Shown here one piece after another: positions 33,660-41,840 of a DNA stretch of 64,000 bases. The stretch covers positions 62,001 through 126,000 of the forward strand of contig JARLGX010000009.1 in the NCBI GenBank assembly GCA_031292575.1. The letters are read 5' to 3'. The first letter of the stretch is position 1; each line of letters starts with the position of its first letter. The translations under genes were made by a program, and so were the position numbers. The stretch comes from Paludibacter sp. GTDB taxonomy: Bacteria > Bacteroidota > Bacteroidia > Bacteroidales > Paludibacteraceae. Below the pieces are notes generated by a model. That model worked only from the letters and a program-made list of their open reading frames with translations. It was not told where the DNA came from and did not search any database.

Positions 33660-36431
33660 TTAAAATAAATACCTGAAACCCAACAGGAAGTTTTGTCCAT
33701 ATTGTTCTTTCTGAACAACTATACTATTCGGGCTATCCTGCTGTGGAAGTTGAATATTACTTGGCAAGTAATAATCATTAGGTTTCAGAATCCGGGTTAT
33801 TGCAGCTGAATTAAGCAAGTTGCGTGCTTTCCCAAAAATACTCAAGTTAAATTTTTTACTTAATCTTTGTTCAAATGAAAAATCAATAGTTGTATTGGGC
33901 ATACTCCAGAAATCCAATCCATCCCATCCAGATACCTGCGAAATATATTGTCCAGTGTACACAAGTGAAAACTGACAATCAAGTCCTATTTTCTGATTTT
34001 TGTACAACAGTGATAAATTGCCAATATGATCTGCTTGTCCTTGCATAGGTCTGGTTCTAAGGACACTATCCGTAACCAATTGCGATGTTGGGTCAGCTGG
34101 ATTGCTTCTTCCGTAGGTTTTTTTATAAGTGGTTATGCTCGACTTTGTATAAGTATAATTAGCTGAAACTCCAAAATTTCCAAAGTATTTATTGAAAACA
34201 AGTTCAACACCGTAATTGGTAGCTGTTCCGAAATTTTGTGGTTTCAATTGCAGAGCCGAAGGTCCTGCTTCACGAACTAAACTGTATTCAATGGGATCAA
34301 CAATGTTTTTATAAAAAGCTCCTACTAAGATTTGCTCCGAAGCTCTGGGGAACAGTTCATACCTCAAATCAACATTGGCAGCTTTTGCTTCTTTCAGATT
34401 TGGGTTTCCTTTTTCATCAAAAGTTTCCCCCTTAATGTTATACGGAATTATTTCAAAAAAACCCGGACGTGAAATTGATGAAAAGTAACTTAAGCGCAGA
34501 TTTTGATTTTCAGACAGTTCATATTTTAAATGCAGGCTGGGTAATATATCCATGTAAGGTATTATTCCTGCTCTTCCTGGAAAAGTTGCAGGCATAGGAG
34601 TCGTATAATTCTGAAGATCATGTTCAACTCTTACTCCCACCAATACATTTAATTTGGTCAGAATTTTAAACTTTATTTGTCCATAGCCAGCCATAAGATC
34701 CTCCGTAACATCGTAATCATTTTGATTTACAGGGCTTCCGGCATTGGCATTATATCCGCTAAATAGTACTGTAGCATTCTCAATAGTGCTAAATGTTTGA
34801 GGATTCGGACTTGGATCAAGCGAATATTCAGTATAGAAATTATGTCGGGTTTTGTGTCTGAACATTCCCCCTGCTTTTATTTCAGCATTTTTCGGTAAGA
34901 ATGCCGGATTCCAAAACACATTTAAATAAGCAGCCAAATCCTGATCACTGTTATTTCTCCATTTATGACTGATTCCATTAAGAATTAATGTATTTCCAAA
35001 GTCACTACTTGCTGTATGCAATTCAGCTTCATCCGGATTATTTGCCCAGGCTTTTGAAAAAACTGCCGACCAATCCAACTTAATGGTATTTGTCAAATTG
35101 TGATTTCCCTGAAGAGTGGAGTTATAAATCTTTTCAAGTTGTGTTTGAGATCGGTCATAAACATCAACATTTCCTACACCTGTACTCAAAGATGTCTGAT
35201 CGACATGTCTCGAATCATACTTATTCAACTCAAAATAAGCATTATACAAACTAATTTTATTATTTCTATCAATCTGAAAATCTAATTTATTATGAATCCC
35301 CAATCTATTTTGTAAAGTTGAATATGTTCTGTTTTCTTTAGTTTCAAAAGCCGGCAAGGTTCCGGGGTTTGGTTGTGCTCTTGGAACAGTAACAAATGCA
35401 TCTGAACCGGAATAGGTGTTTTGATTACTGATTGCCAAAACAAATCCTAACCTTTTATCAAAAAACCTATCGCCAAAGCTTATACCACCATTCAGATTTG
35501 GAAATGGTTTTATTCCCTTAAATATTAAATCTTGAATGGGAAAATCTGAGGGTGAAGCATTTGGAATTCCTCTTTCTGAAGGAGCTTGTGGATTTATAGC
35601 CGAAGTATTGAATTGATAAAACGGTCGGTCAAAGAACATCTTATTATAACCAACAGATCCATTAATACTTATAAGAAGTTTGTCAGGCGCATCTTTCATT
35701 ACCAAATTCATTACTCCTCCAATGGCATCTCCTTCCATATCGGGGGTTAATGCTTTAATTACCTCAATACGCGAAATAAGTTCGGCCGGGAAAATATCCA
35801 TGGGAACATATCGGTTTTTATCATTGGGACTGGGGATTTTGATACCATTTATCAATGTATAATTATAGCGTTTGTCCATACCACGTATAATGGCATACTG
35901 ACCTTCGCCGCTATTGGACGTTTTTTGCACGGTAACCCCCGAAACACGTTGCAGAACATTGGCAACTGTAATATCGGGAGATAGTTGAATGGATCTTGCA
36001 GATATTATATTCAACAAATTATCAGCTCTCTTTTCTGAACTTCGGGCATAATCCGATGATTCTTTGTCGAGTTTCCCAACTATCTGTACTTCTGCCAACG
36101 CATTTTTTCGCGGTTCCATTAAAATATCCAGTACAACATCTTTATTCCCCGAAACATAAACCTCTTTCTCCTGTTTAATATAGCCTACATACTGAATACT
36201 AAATAAATGTTTCCCGGGTTTTATTTTCTTAATAAAATAAGATCCGTCAAGTCTGGCTTCATCGTTAATCTTATCATTTAATTTATCAATAATGATTGCA
36301 CCGGTTAAGGGCTCTTGTGTTTTGGAATCAAGGATACGGCCTTTAATTGTAGTTGCATTAATTTGAGTAAGAAAGACAAGGAGAAATAAGAGTATCGTAA
36401 CTTTGAAATGGTTAGTTTTTCCTAAAATCAT
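33660..36431 (-). CDS. TonB-dependent receptor (module 2)
   Basis: This 923-residue receptor has a signal peptide, a carboxypeptidase-like domain (IKGRILDSKTQEPLTGAI) and a plug with VANVLQRVSGVTVQK and AIIRGMDKRYNYTLING. The long barrel ends FLLGFRYLF. The plug and barrel resemble those of module 1, for instance ALTPDME followed by GG(S/V)(V/M)N, so the two arose by duplication and have diverged. The ligand is unknown. It lies upstream of the module 2 lipoprotein gene and 135 bases downstream of metallophosphoesterase 2. Confidence 0.9.
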   Translation of the reverse strand: MILGKTNHFKVTILLFLLVFLTQINATTIKGRILDSKTQEPLTGAIIIDKLNDKINDEARLDGSYFIKKIKPGKHLFSIQYVGYIKQEKEVYVSGNKDVVLDILMEPRKNALAEVQIVGKLDKESSDYARSSEKRADNLLNIISARSIQLSPDITVANVLQRVSGVTVQKTSNSGEGQYAIIRGMDKRYNYTLINGIKIPSPNDKNRYVPMDIFPAELISRIEVIKALTPDMEGDAIGGVMNLVMKDAPDKLLISINGSVGYNKMFFDRPFYQFNTSAINPQAPSERGIPNASPSDFPIQDLIFKGIKPFPNLNGGISFGDRFFDKRLGFVLAISNQNTYSGSDAFVTVPRAQPNPGTLPAFETKENRTYSTLQNRLGIHNKLDFQIDRNNKISLYNAYFELNKYDSRHVDQTSLSTGVGNVDVYDRSQTQLEKIYNSTLQGNHNLTNTIKLDWSAVFSKAWANNPDEAELHTASSDFGNTLILNGISHKWRNNSDQDLAAYLNVFWNPAFLPKNAEIKAGGMFRHKTRHNFYTEYSLDPSPNPQTFSTIENATVLFSGYNANAGSPVNQNDYDVTEDLMAGYGQIKFKILTKLNVLVGVRVEHDLQNYTTPMPATFPGRAGIIPYMDILPSLHLKYELSENQNLRLSYFSSISRPGFFEIIPYNIKGETFDEKGNPNLKEAKAANVDLRYELFPRASEQILVGAFYKNIVDPIEYSLVREAGPSALQLKPQNFGTATNYGVELVFNKYFGNFGVSANYTYTKSSITTYKKTYGRSNPADPTSQLVTDSVLRTRPMQGQADHIGNLSLLYKNQKIGLDCQFSLVYTGQYISQVSGWDGLDFWSMPNTTIDFSFEQRLSKKFNLSIFGKARNLLNSAAITRILKPNDYYLPSNIQLPQQDSPNSIVVQKEQYGQNFLLGFRYLF

Positions 36432-36481
36432 GTTTGTAGTTTTGAAATAATAATTGCAATTTTTAATTAAATATTTTCAAT

Positions 36482-36508
36482 GCAAAAGTATATTCACTAT
36501 ATTTCAAA
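36482..36508 (-). promoter_or_regulatory. Promoter-like pair of boxes upstream of receptor 2
   Basis: TACTTTTGC (36482-36490) fits the -7 consensus and TTTG (36505-36508) lies 14 bases upstream on the minus strand, as before receptor 1. Confidence 0.4.
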
Positions 36509-36565
36509 TATGTTTAGGAAAGATTACAAGCCGAAGTGGATTTAATTACAGGAAGTTAACACCTA

Positions 36566-37717
36566 CTACAAAACAGTTAAAGAAACAGTAGAGCTTGTGC
36601 CCCATTTTATGCTTGAAGCAGCACCGGCACTATTCCACAAGCATTCACGAACGGTAAGCGTTTTAGATTTTCCATCTATTGAAAGGACTTGAAAAGAAAG
36701 CTGACTGTCATCCGAACCTGATACTTCTCCCTTCATGGGCGAATCTACCCGAAAAACTTTCAGGTTCAAATCGCCATCCGGTCCCACGAACGTGTAGTAT
36801 TCATTGTAATTGGTATGCCCGTGAAAATAAGCTTTAATGTTCGGGTGAATTTTCAGGAAAGCAGCCAATTCACGCTGTAAAGGAAGCATCCCTTTGAATT
36901 GCTCTTCAATTTCATTTTCATAATCCGTGGCCATTTCATGATTGCCAAACGGATTGGTGAAATGAGTTGGTTCACCGCCAATCGGATCATGCGTAAAAAT
37001 CAACACCGGGGTGGTTAAGCCGACTTTCCCCAAATCCCTCTCCATCCAAACACGGGCAGCCGAATCGGGCCACATGGTAATAAACATCAAATGCACTCCA
37101 ACCATATCTTTAGAGAAATTGGGTTTGTCGGTACTATAATTATAAGTAGTTGCTGTTTTGGGTGTTGCAGGTTTTAGCATTAAATTATAAATGTTTACCA
37201 TCGCTGCATTATCCGTAGCCGGACTCAGTGCTTTTGGATATCCAATGGCGTTTGCCACATCATGATTTCCACAGGTAAGCAGAAATTCTGCAGGTTGATT
37301 TCTTTTGTTTTTAAGGGTAATTCCACCATTGAGATAATCGGCACTAAATTGTGCCCACGAAGCTGTCGCCGACTGAATTCCTGATTCCTGACGGTTCGTA
37401 ATATCGCCATTAATGGCTACATAGTCGATAAAGTTGATTGTTCTTCCGGCATTCACACCGCCATCGGCAGGGAAAACAGCTTTGGGCAAGGTATTCATTT
37501 GAGCCACCATCGCTTCATTCACACCATTTGAATTAACCACATTTCCTCTGAAAGCGCGTTTAAGACCATAATGTAAATCGGCAGTAAATACAAGTTGAGC
37601 GATTTGGGTGGTGTCGGAAAGTGGAGCTGGTGCTGAAACTTCAGCTTGCTTGCAGGATTGTGTATATATAAGTAGGACAGCAAACGAAATGCAGAAAGAT
37701 AGAATATTAATTTTCAA
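36566..37717 (-). CDS. Calcineurin-like metallophosphoesterase lipoprotein (module 2)
   Basis: This 383-residue protein has an N-terminal signal with lipobox YTQSC (Cys22), so it is probably membrane-anchored, unlike its paralogue. All metal-site motifs are present: TADLHYG, GDITNR, CGNHDV, FTHDP and HGHTNYNE. It likely hydrolyses phosphoesters at the cell envelope and feeds the receptor encoded downstream. It begins the two-module cluster and has a -7 box 22 bases before its start, without a -33 box, which is what an activator-dependent promoter would look like. Confidence 0.85.
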   Translation of the reverse strand: MKINILSFCISFAVLLIYTQSCKQAEVSAPAPLSDTTQIAQLVFTADLHYGLKRAFRGNVVNSNGVNEAMVAQMNTLPKAVFPADGGVNAGRTINFIDYVAINGDITNRQESGIQSATASWAQFSADYLNGGITLKNKRNQPAEFLLTCGNHDVANAIGYPKALSPATDNAAMVNIYNLMLKPATPKTATTYNYSTDKPNFSKDMVGVHLMFITMWPDSAARVWMERDLGKVGLTTPVLIFTHDPIGGEPTHFTNPFGNHEMATDYENEIEEQFKGMLPLQRELAAFLKIHPNIKAYFHGHTNYNEYYTFVGPDGDLNLKVFRVDSPMKGEVSGSDDSQLSFQVLSIDGKSKTLTVRECLWNSAGAASSIKWGTSSTVSLTVL

Positions 37718-37738
37718 AATACTTATTTTTGATTTATC

Positions 37739-37747
37739 ACAAAGTTA
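37739..37747 (-). promoter_or_regulatory. -7 promoter box of metallophosphoesterase 2
   Basis: TAACTTTGT on the minus strand fits TAnnTTTGY. No TTTG is found at the expected distance upstream. Confidence 0.45.
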
Positions 37748-37818
37748 ACTTACTTTTAATTATTGAATTAGCTCATTTTACTTAGGCGTTACGTTTTATA
37801 ACGAATCCAATTACTTCA

Positions 37819-37848
37819 GAAAAAAAGCTGTCCGAATAAGACAGCTTC
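37819..37848 (-). terminator. Intrinsic terminator of the glycosyltransferase gene
   Basis: AAGCTGTC (37825-37832) pairs with GACAGCTT (37840-37847), followed on the minus strand by a run of T. It separates the lipid-type gene pair from the phosphoesterase modules. Confidence 0.8.
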
Positions 37849-37889
37849 CGCAGTTAAAGAAAAGGTCAAAACAAATTAAAGAAATAATT

Positions 37890-38993
37890 TTATGTGCTTG
37901 CATAAATATTGGAATGCTCATATTCAAGTCGGGTTAGTTCGAACAAAAAGAACGATTCAGCCATTTGACTCCAATACTTAAATTCTGTAGTTCTATTATA
38001 TTCCGGCAAAAAGTCAAGCAACACATCAAGGTCGAATTCATTGGCGGTGACTCCTGCTCCCGAACGAATGGCATCCAGCACATTACACTCTTGTTCAATG
38101 TGAGTAGGAATCATCAAAACAGGTTTTTGCATATACATTGCTTCGCAAACCGACTCAAAACCACCGGTAGTGGCGTAAGCTTTACATCCGGCCATATATT
38201 CCAAAAAGAGTGTATCGCTCAATTGATGAAGCGTAAGATTGGATGTCAATGATTCAGTTTGTTTTGCATTTTTTTTATCCCAAAAGAAATGCAGTTTTTG
38301 TTTAGGATGATTGTTGCTCCAGTCGCTCAATTCTTTTGCATAGCCACTATTGAGCATATAACCATGAATATAATTTCCATTAGATATTTTATAATTTAAG
38401 ACTTCCGAACGCAAAAGCGGAGGTACAATTGCAATTTTACCCTGGTACAATTTTTCGTCCATGCGAAATGAAAGTGCGAGCATTTTATAAGCGTTCATTG
38501 CCGTAAGCCGTGAATAAAAGTTCAACAAATGAAATTGTCTGCTGTTTTTTCCGGAATAATTAAACTCCCGAGTCAGGAAATAATACTGATGAGCCACATT
38601 TATCATGGGTGGTTTCGGATTGAAAATTCCATACGTAACCCCACACATCAGTTCGTAAAAATTAATTACAACATCCGGTTGCTTTTTTCGGATTGTTTGT
38701 CGAATGCTAAGCAGGCTGGCAACATAAACCGGCACTAACAATAAATTATACAAAATACTAATTAGCAGCGGAGAATGTTTTCCCTTTGGTGTGGGAAGAA
38801 AATTAGGACTTTGAAATTGTATGATTTCACTTTGGATTTTTTCGGTAAAAAACCCCGGCAGAGTTCTTTTAGCACTGCATCCAACCATTACGCCCACAAC
38901 TTCATGCCCGTTTCGTTCGAGCATCGATTTCAGGCTCAGAGCTTGTGTGAAATGACCCCTGCCCTCCCCTTGCACTACAAACAAGTATCTCAT
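37890..38993 (-). CDS. Glycosyltransferase of the MJ1255/UDP-glucuronosyltransferase-like type
   Basis: This 367-residue GT-B fold enzyme opens MRYLFVVQGEGRGHFTQAL, where the GxGH turn is typical of MurG-like and diacylglycerol glycosyltransferases. The C-terminal half has YATTGGFESVCEAMYMQKP, the nucleotide-sugar-binding region. It lies 16 bases downstream of a PlcP/LpxH-type phosphoesterase gene and probably shares its transcript. In other bacteria a COG2908 phosphoesterase (PlcP) makes diacylglycerol from phospholipids and a glycosyltransferase (Agt) converts it to glycolipid under phosphate limitation. The same role is inferred here from the gene pair beside phoU, not from direct sequence identity to Agt. 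Confidence 0.75.
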   Translation of the reverse strand: MRYLFVVQGEGRGHFTQALSLKSMLERNGHEVVGVMVGCSAKRTLPGFFTEKIQSEIIQFQSPNFLPTPKGKHSPLLISILYNLLLVPVYVASLLSIRQTIRKKQPDVVINFYELMCGVTYGIFNPKPPMINVAHQYYFLTREFNYSGKNSRQFHLLNFYSRLTAMNAYKMLALSFRMDEKLYQGKIAIVPPLLRSEVLNYKISNGNYIHGYMLNSGYAKELSDWSNNHPKQKLHFFWDKKNAKQTESLTSNLTLHQLSDTLFLEYMAGCKAYATTGGFESVCEAMYMQKPVLMIPTHIEQECNVLDAIRSGAGVTANEFDLDVLLDFLPEYNRTTEFKYWSQMAESFFLFELTRLEYEHSNIYAST

Positions 38994-39009
38994 ATTATCA
39001 ATATTGTGT

Positions 39010-39858
39010 TTAGAAAAATGGATTAAAGAAATTATTCGAAAAAGCTACCCGCATTGATTTGCCTGAATTTTGTGATAACTCAATTACTTCAATTGGGTCC
39101 ACTTTTTCAGCCATATCAGTGTGCATATAAACTTCCCACGTTCCATCCTCATGTTCCAGCAACGCCGACATACTTTCCACCCAATCGCCCGAATTCAGAT
39201 AATGTATTCCATCAATCATCCTGTTGGCAGGTTGGTGAATGTGTCCGCAAATAATACCATCGGCATGACGCGAATGAGCCAGCGAAACAAGCTCATTTTC
39301 ATAGTTGGAAATATACGAAACAGCCGATTTTACTTTTTGTTTTATACTTTGCGAAAGCGAGAAGTACGGCAATCCTTTTTTAGTGCGATAGATATTGTAA
39401 ATACGGTTGACCCAAAGTAAAAAAGTGTAACCTACATCGCCTAACTTTGCCAGCCAAACCATGTTCGAGGTTACATTATCGAAAATATCACCATGCACAA
39501 CATAGTAAGTTTTTCCATTTTTTTGATGAACATAATCTTTTACAATTTCAATATTGGCAAATGAAAGAGGTGCTATATGATCGATAAAATCATCATGATT
39601 ACCACGAATATAAATAACTTTTGTGTTATGGTTCTCCATCATTTTCATGATAATTTTAAAGAAATCGGTGTGTTCTTTTTTCCAATTCCCTTTTCCACCT
39701 TTTTGGATATGCCATCCATCTATAATATCTCCGTTCAGAATAAGTGTATTACAATTCACAGTGCGCAGAAAATCAGCAAGCTGACGCGTCTTTGAATGTT
39801 CAGTTCCAAGATGAACATCCGAAATGACAATGGTAGGATAAAATTTTTGATTGTACAT
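39010..39858 (-). CDS. PlcP/LpxH-like metallophosphoesterase (COG2908 type)
   Basis: This 282-residue enzyme has the calcineurin-like motifs ISDVHLG, NGDIIDGW, RGNHDD, VHGDIFD and CGHIHQP and the long-range matches GLPYFSLSQSIKQKVKSA and NSGDWVESMSALLEH. These look more like the PlcP phospholipase C group of COG2908 than like classical LpxH. Automatic annotation usually calls it UDP-2,3-diacylglucosamine diphosphatase. No signal peptide is present, so it acts at the inner membrane on the cytoplasmic side. It is divergent from phoU and forms a gene pair with a glycosyltransferase, which supports phospholipid replacement during phosphate stress. An LpxH role in lipid A synthesis cannot be excluded. 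Confidence 0.75.
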   Translation of the reverse strand: MYNQKFYPTIVISDVHLGTEHSKTRQLADFLRTVNCNTLILNGDIIDGWHIQKGGKGNWKKEHTDFFKIIMKMMENHNTKVIYIRGNHDDFIDHIAPLSFANIEIVKDYVHQKNGKTYYVVHGDIFDNVTSNMVWLAKLGDVGYTFLLWVNRIYNIYRTKKGLPYFSLSQSIKQKVKSAVSYISNYENELVSLAHSRHADGIICGHIHQPANRMIDGIHYLNSGDWVESMSALLEHEDGTWEVYMHTDMAEKVDPIEVIELSQNSGKSMRVAFSNNFFNPFF

Positions 39859-40157
39859 AAGGTTTTTTTTATGTACAAAGTAACAAGTATAATATTGCGG
39901 GAGTAAAACAGGAAGGTTAAAGTGCTGTTACAGTTTCGAGTGCAAAAAATCGCACTTGCAGTTCATAAATAATATTGGAATAAGTTTAAAAAACACACAA
40001 ATGTAATAAACGGTCAAAACTTACAACAGACTTTGTACGTTAATTGCGAATGATACACTGTAATTTGAGAAAAATGATTAAATTTGACCAATCATACATA
40101 TAAAGGGTCCAATGGATATAAGTTGCTTTACAATAAAATAATTACAAAACAAAATAT
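39859..40157. other. Divergent promoter region between plcP-like gene and phoU
   Basis: This 299-base AT-rich gap has no gene. It holds a small hairpin, GAGTGC/GCACTT near 39938-39957. Neither direction shows a complete TTTG-N19-TAnnTTTG promoter, and no Pho-box-like direct repeat could be identified with confidence. Confidence 0.4.
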
Positions 40158-40823
40158 ATGAGACATTTAGAACAAGAACTGATAGCACTCCGTCAGGATG
40201 TTATTGACATGTGGAAAATAGTAATTTCGCAAGTTGCAAATTCAGGCGAAGCCATTTTATCATTCGACAAAGATTTAGCGCAGAAAGTTTCAATGCGTGA
40301 AAAAAAAGTAGATGCGTACGAACTGAAAATTGATAGTGACTGTGAAAACATTATTGCTTTGCATCAGCCGGTAGCAATAGATTTACGCTTTGTGCTGGCG
40401 GCTCTGAAAATTAACTCCAACCTGGAACGAATAGCTGATTTTGCTTATGGAATTTCACGCGTACTGATTAACAATCCTTCCGTTATTTTGGATGCTGAAA
40501 TTATTACCAGTTCCAATTTGAGAGTAATGATAGACCAGGTAAATAAAATGCTTACACAAGGGTTAGATGCTTTTGAAAATGAAAAATCGAACTTTGCTGC
40601 AGCTATTTTTAGCGAAGACAATAAGGTAGACGAAATCAATAATAATGCAGCCCGCATTATAGCCGATTACATTCAAAAAAATCCTGACCGTGCATATGAA
40701 TGTTTGCAATTAGTGAGTGCCTTCAGAAAATTGGAACGCATTGGAGATCATTGCAGCAATATTGCCGAAGAGATTTTCTTTTACTTAGACGCAAAAGTGT
40801 TGAAACATTCACCAAAATTGTAG
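40158..40823 (+). CDS. phoU: Phosphate signalling protein PhoU
   Basis: This 221-residue all-helical protein contains the two characteristic PhoU repeats with metal-binding clusters, ERIADFAYGI near residue 94 and ERIGDHCSNIAEEI near 195. PhoU links the Pst transporter to the PhoR kinase and dampens Pho responses when phosphate is ample. No pst genes are in the window; the gene stands alone before a strong terminator, followed by the PhoB- and PhoR-like genes. Gene order PhoU, response regulator, kinase is common in Bacteroidota, often after pstSCAB, which would have to be elsewhere. Confidence 0.92.
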   Translation: MRHLEQELIALRQDVIDMWKIVISQVANSGEAILSFDKDLAQKVSMREKKVDAYELKIDSDCENIIALHQPVAIDLRFVLAALKINSNLERIADFAYGISRVLINNPSVILDAEIITSSNLRVMIDQVNKMLTQGLDAFENEKSNFAAAIFSEDNKVDEINNNAARIIADYIQKNPDRAYECLQLVSAFRKLERIGDHCSNIAEEIFFYLDAKVLKHSPKL

Positions 40824-40847
40824 ATATATAAGCTCAATAAAACCATA

Positions 40848-40897
40848 CCGATAAGAGACAAACTCGTTTGAATTTGTCTCTTATCGGTTTTATTTAT
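40848..40897 (+). terminator. Intrinsic terminator of phoU
   Basis: CCGATAAGAGACAAA (40848-40862) pairs with TTTGTCTCTTATCGG (40873-40887), followed by TTTTATTTAT. Confidence 0.8.
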
Positions 40898-41006
40898 GCT
40901 GATTTACAACAAAATTAAATATTTGTCATATCTTTGTAATAGATATTACACAGCTCCGAAACAATAGATTTGTTCCTTTGTAACAAAATTTTAATCCATT
41001 AAAAGT

Positions 41007-41696
41007 ATGAATCCTTATCGTATTTTGGTAGTTGACGACGAAGAAGACTTGTGTGAGATTCTTCAATTTAATTTGGAAACCGAAGGATATTCGGTAGATG
41101 TGGCTTATTCGGCCGAAGAAGCATTGAAAAAAGACATTAGCGTTTACAATTTGTTGTTGTTGGATGTAATGATGGGCGAAATTTCGGGATTTAAAATGGC
41201 TCGCCAACTTCGTGAAAATACAGCAACCGCAAGTATTCCTATCATTTTTCTTACAGCTAAAGATTCTGAAACAGATCGTCTTACGGGATTTAATATCGGC
41301 GCTGATGATTATATCTCGAAACCGTTTTCTATTCGTGAAGTTTTGGCACGCGTAAAAGCTGTTATCCGTAGGGTAGATGCAACTAAAACTGAAGCTGCTC
41401 CACCTGTGAAACTGAATTACGAAAAACTTGAAATGTCGCTGGAAAACAAAAAAGTAACACTTGAAGGTATTGAAATTCCATTTACTAAAAAAGAATTTGA
41501 AATTTTAAAGCTCTTTTTGGCAAATAAAAACAGGGTATTTTCTCGCGAAGAAATGCTTACACGGGTTTGGAGCGATGAAGTAATTGTACTTGACAGAACT
41601 ATTGATGTTAATATTACCCGGCTCCGAAAAAAAATAGGTCCCTATGGTAAAAATATAGTAACCCGTCTTGGTTATGGTTATTGCTTTGAAGAATAG
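41007..41696 (+). CDS. phoB: PhoB-like OmpR-family response regulator
   Basis: This 229-residue regulator has a receiver domain at 1-120 with acidic DDEED (11-15), phospho-accepting D53 in LLLLDVMMG and lysine in SKPF. The winged-helix DNA-binding domain follows (FTKKEFEILKLFL, VLDRTIDVNITRLRKKIG). Together with PhoU upstream and a membrane histidine kinase downstream, it is read as PhoB, the activator of phosphate-starvation genes; other OmpR-type roles remain possible. The kinase gene begins 144 bases later. TATCTTTGT at 40929-40937 is a possible -7 box. Confidence 0.82.
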   Translation: MNPYRILVVDDEEDLCEILQFNLETEGYSVDVAYSAEEALKKDISVYNLLLLDVMMGEISGFKMARQLRENTATASIPIIFLTAKDSETDRLTGFNIGADDYISKPFSIREVLARVKAVIRRVDATKTEAAPPVKLNYEKLEMSLENKKVTLEGIEIPFTKKEFEILKLFLANKNRVFSREEMLTRVWSDEVIVLDRTIDVNITRLRKKIGPYGKNIVTRLGYGYCFEE

Positions 41697-41709
41697 GTAG
41701 ATGACTCCT

Positions 41710-41813
41710 AACTCCTAAAGTGGAGTTCTATTTCTTTTACTTTCGTATTGTTAAATACAATTATCTCAAAATAGATAAATCTAATTTGAACTCCCCTTTG
41801 GGGTTGGGAGTTC
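41710..41813 (+). terminator. Hairpins between the PhoB- and PhoR-like genes
   Basis: AACTCC/GGAGTT (41710-41727), followed by CTATTTCTTTT, could act as a terminator or attenuator. GAACTCCC (41788-41795) pairs with GGGAGTTC (41806-41813) as a second hairpin. The sequences belong to the CCCC-rich foldback family seen at 14.8 and 55.4 kb. Confidence 0.5.
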
Positions 41814-41840
41814 TTTAATTTTCCTTATTGGTTAGGTGTT

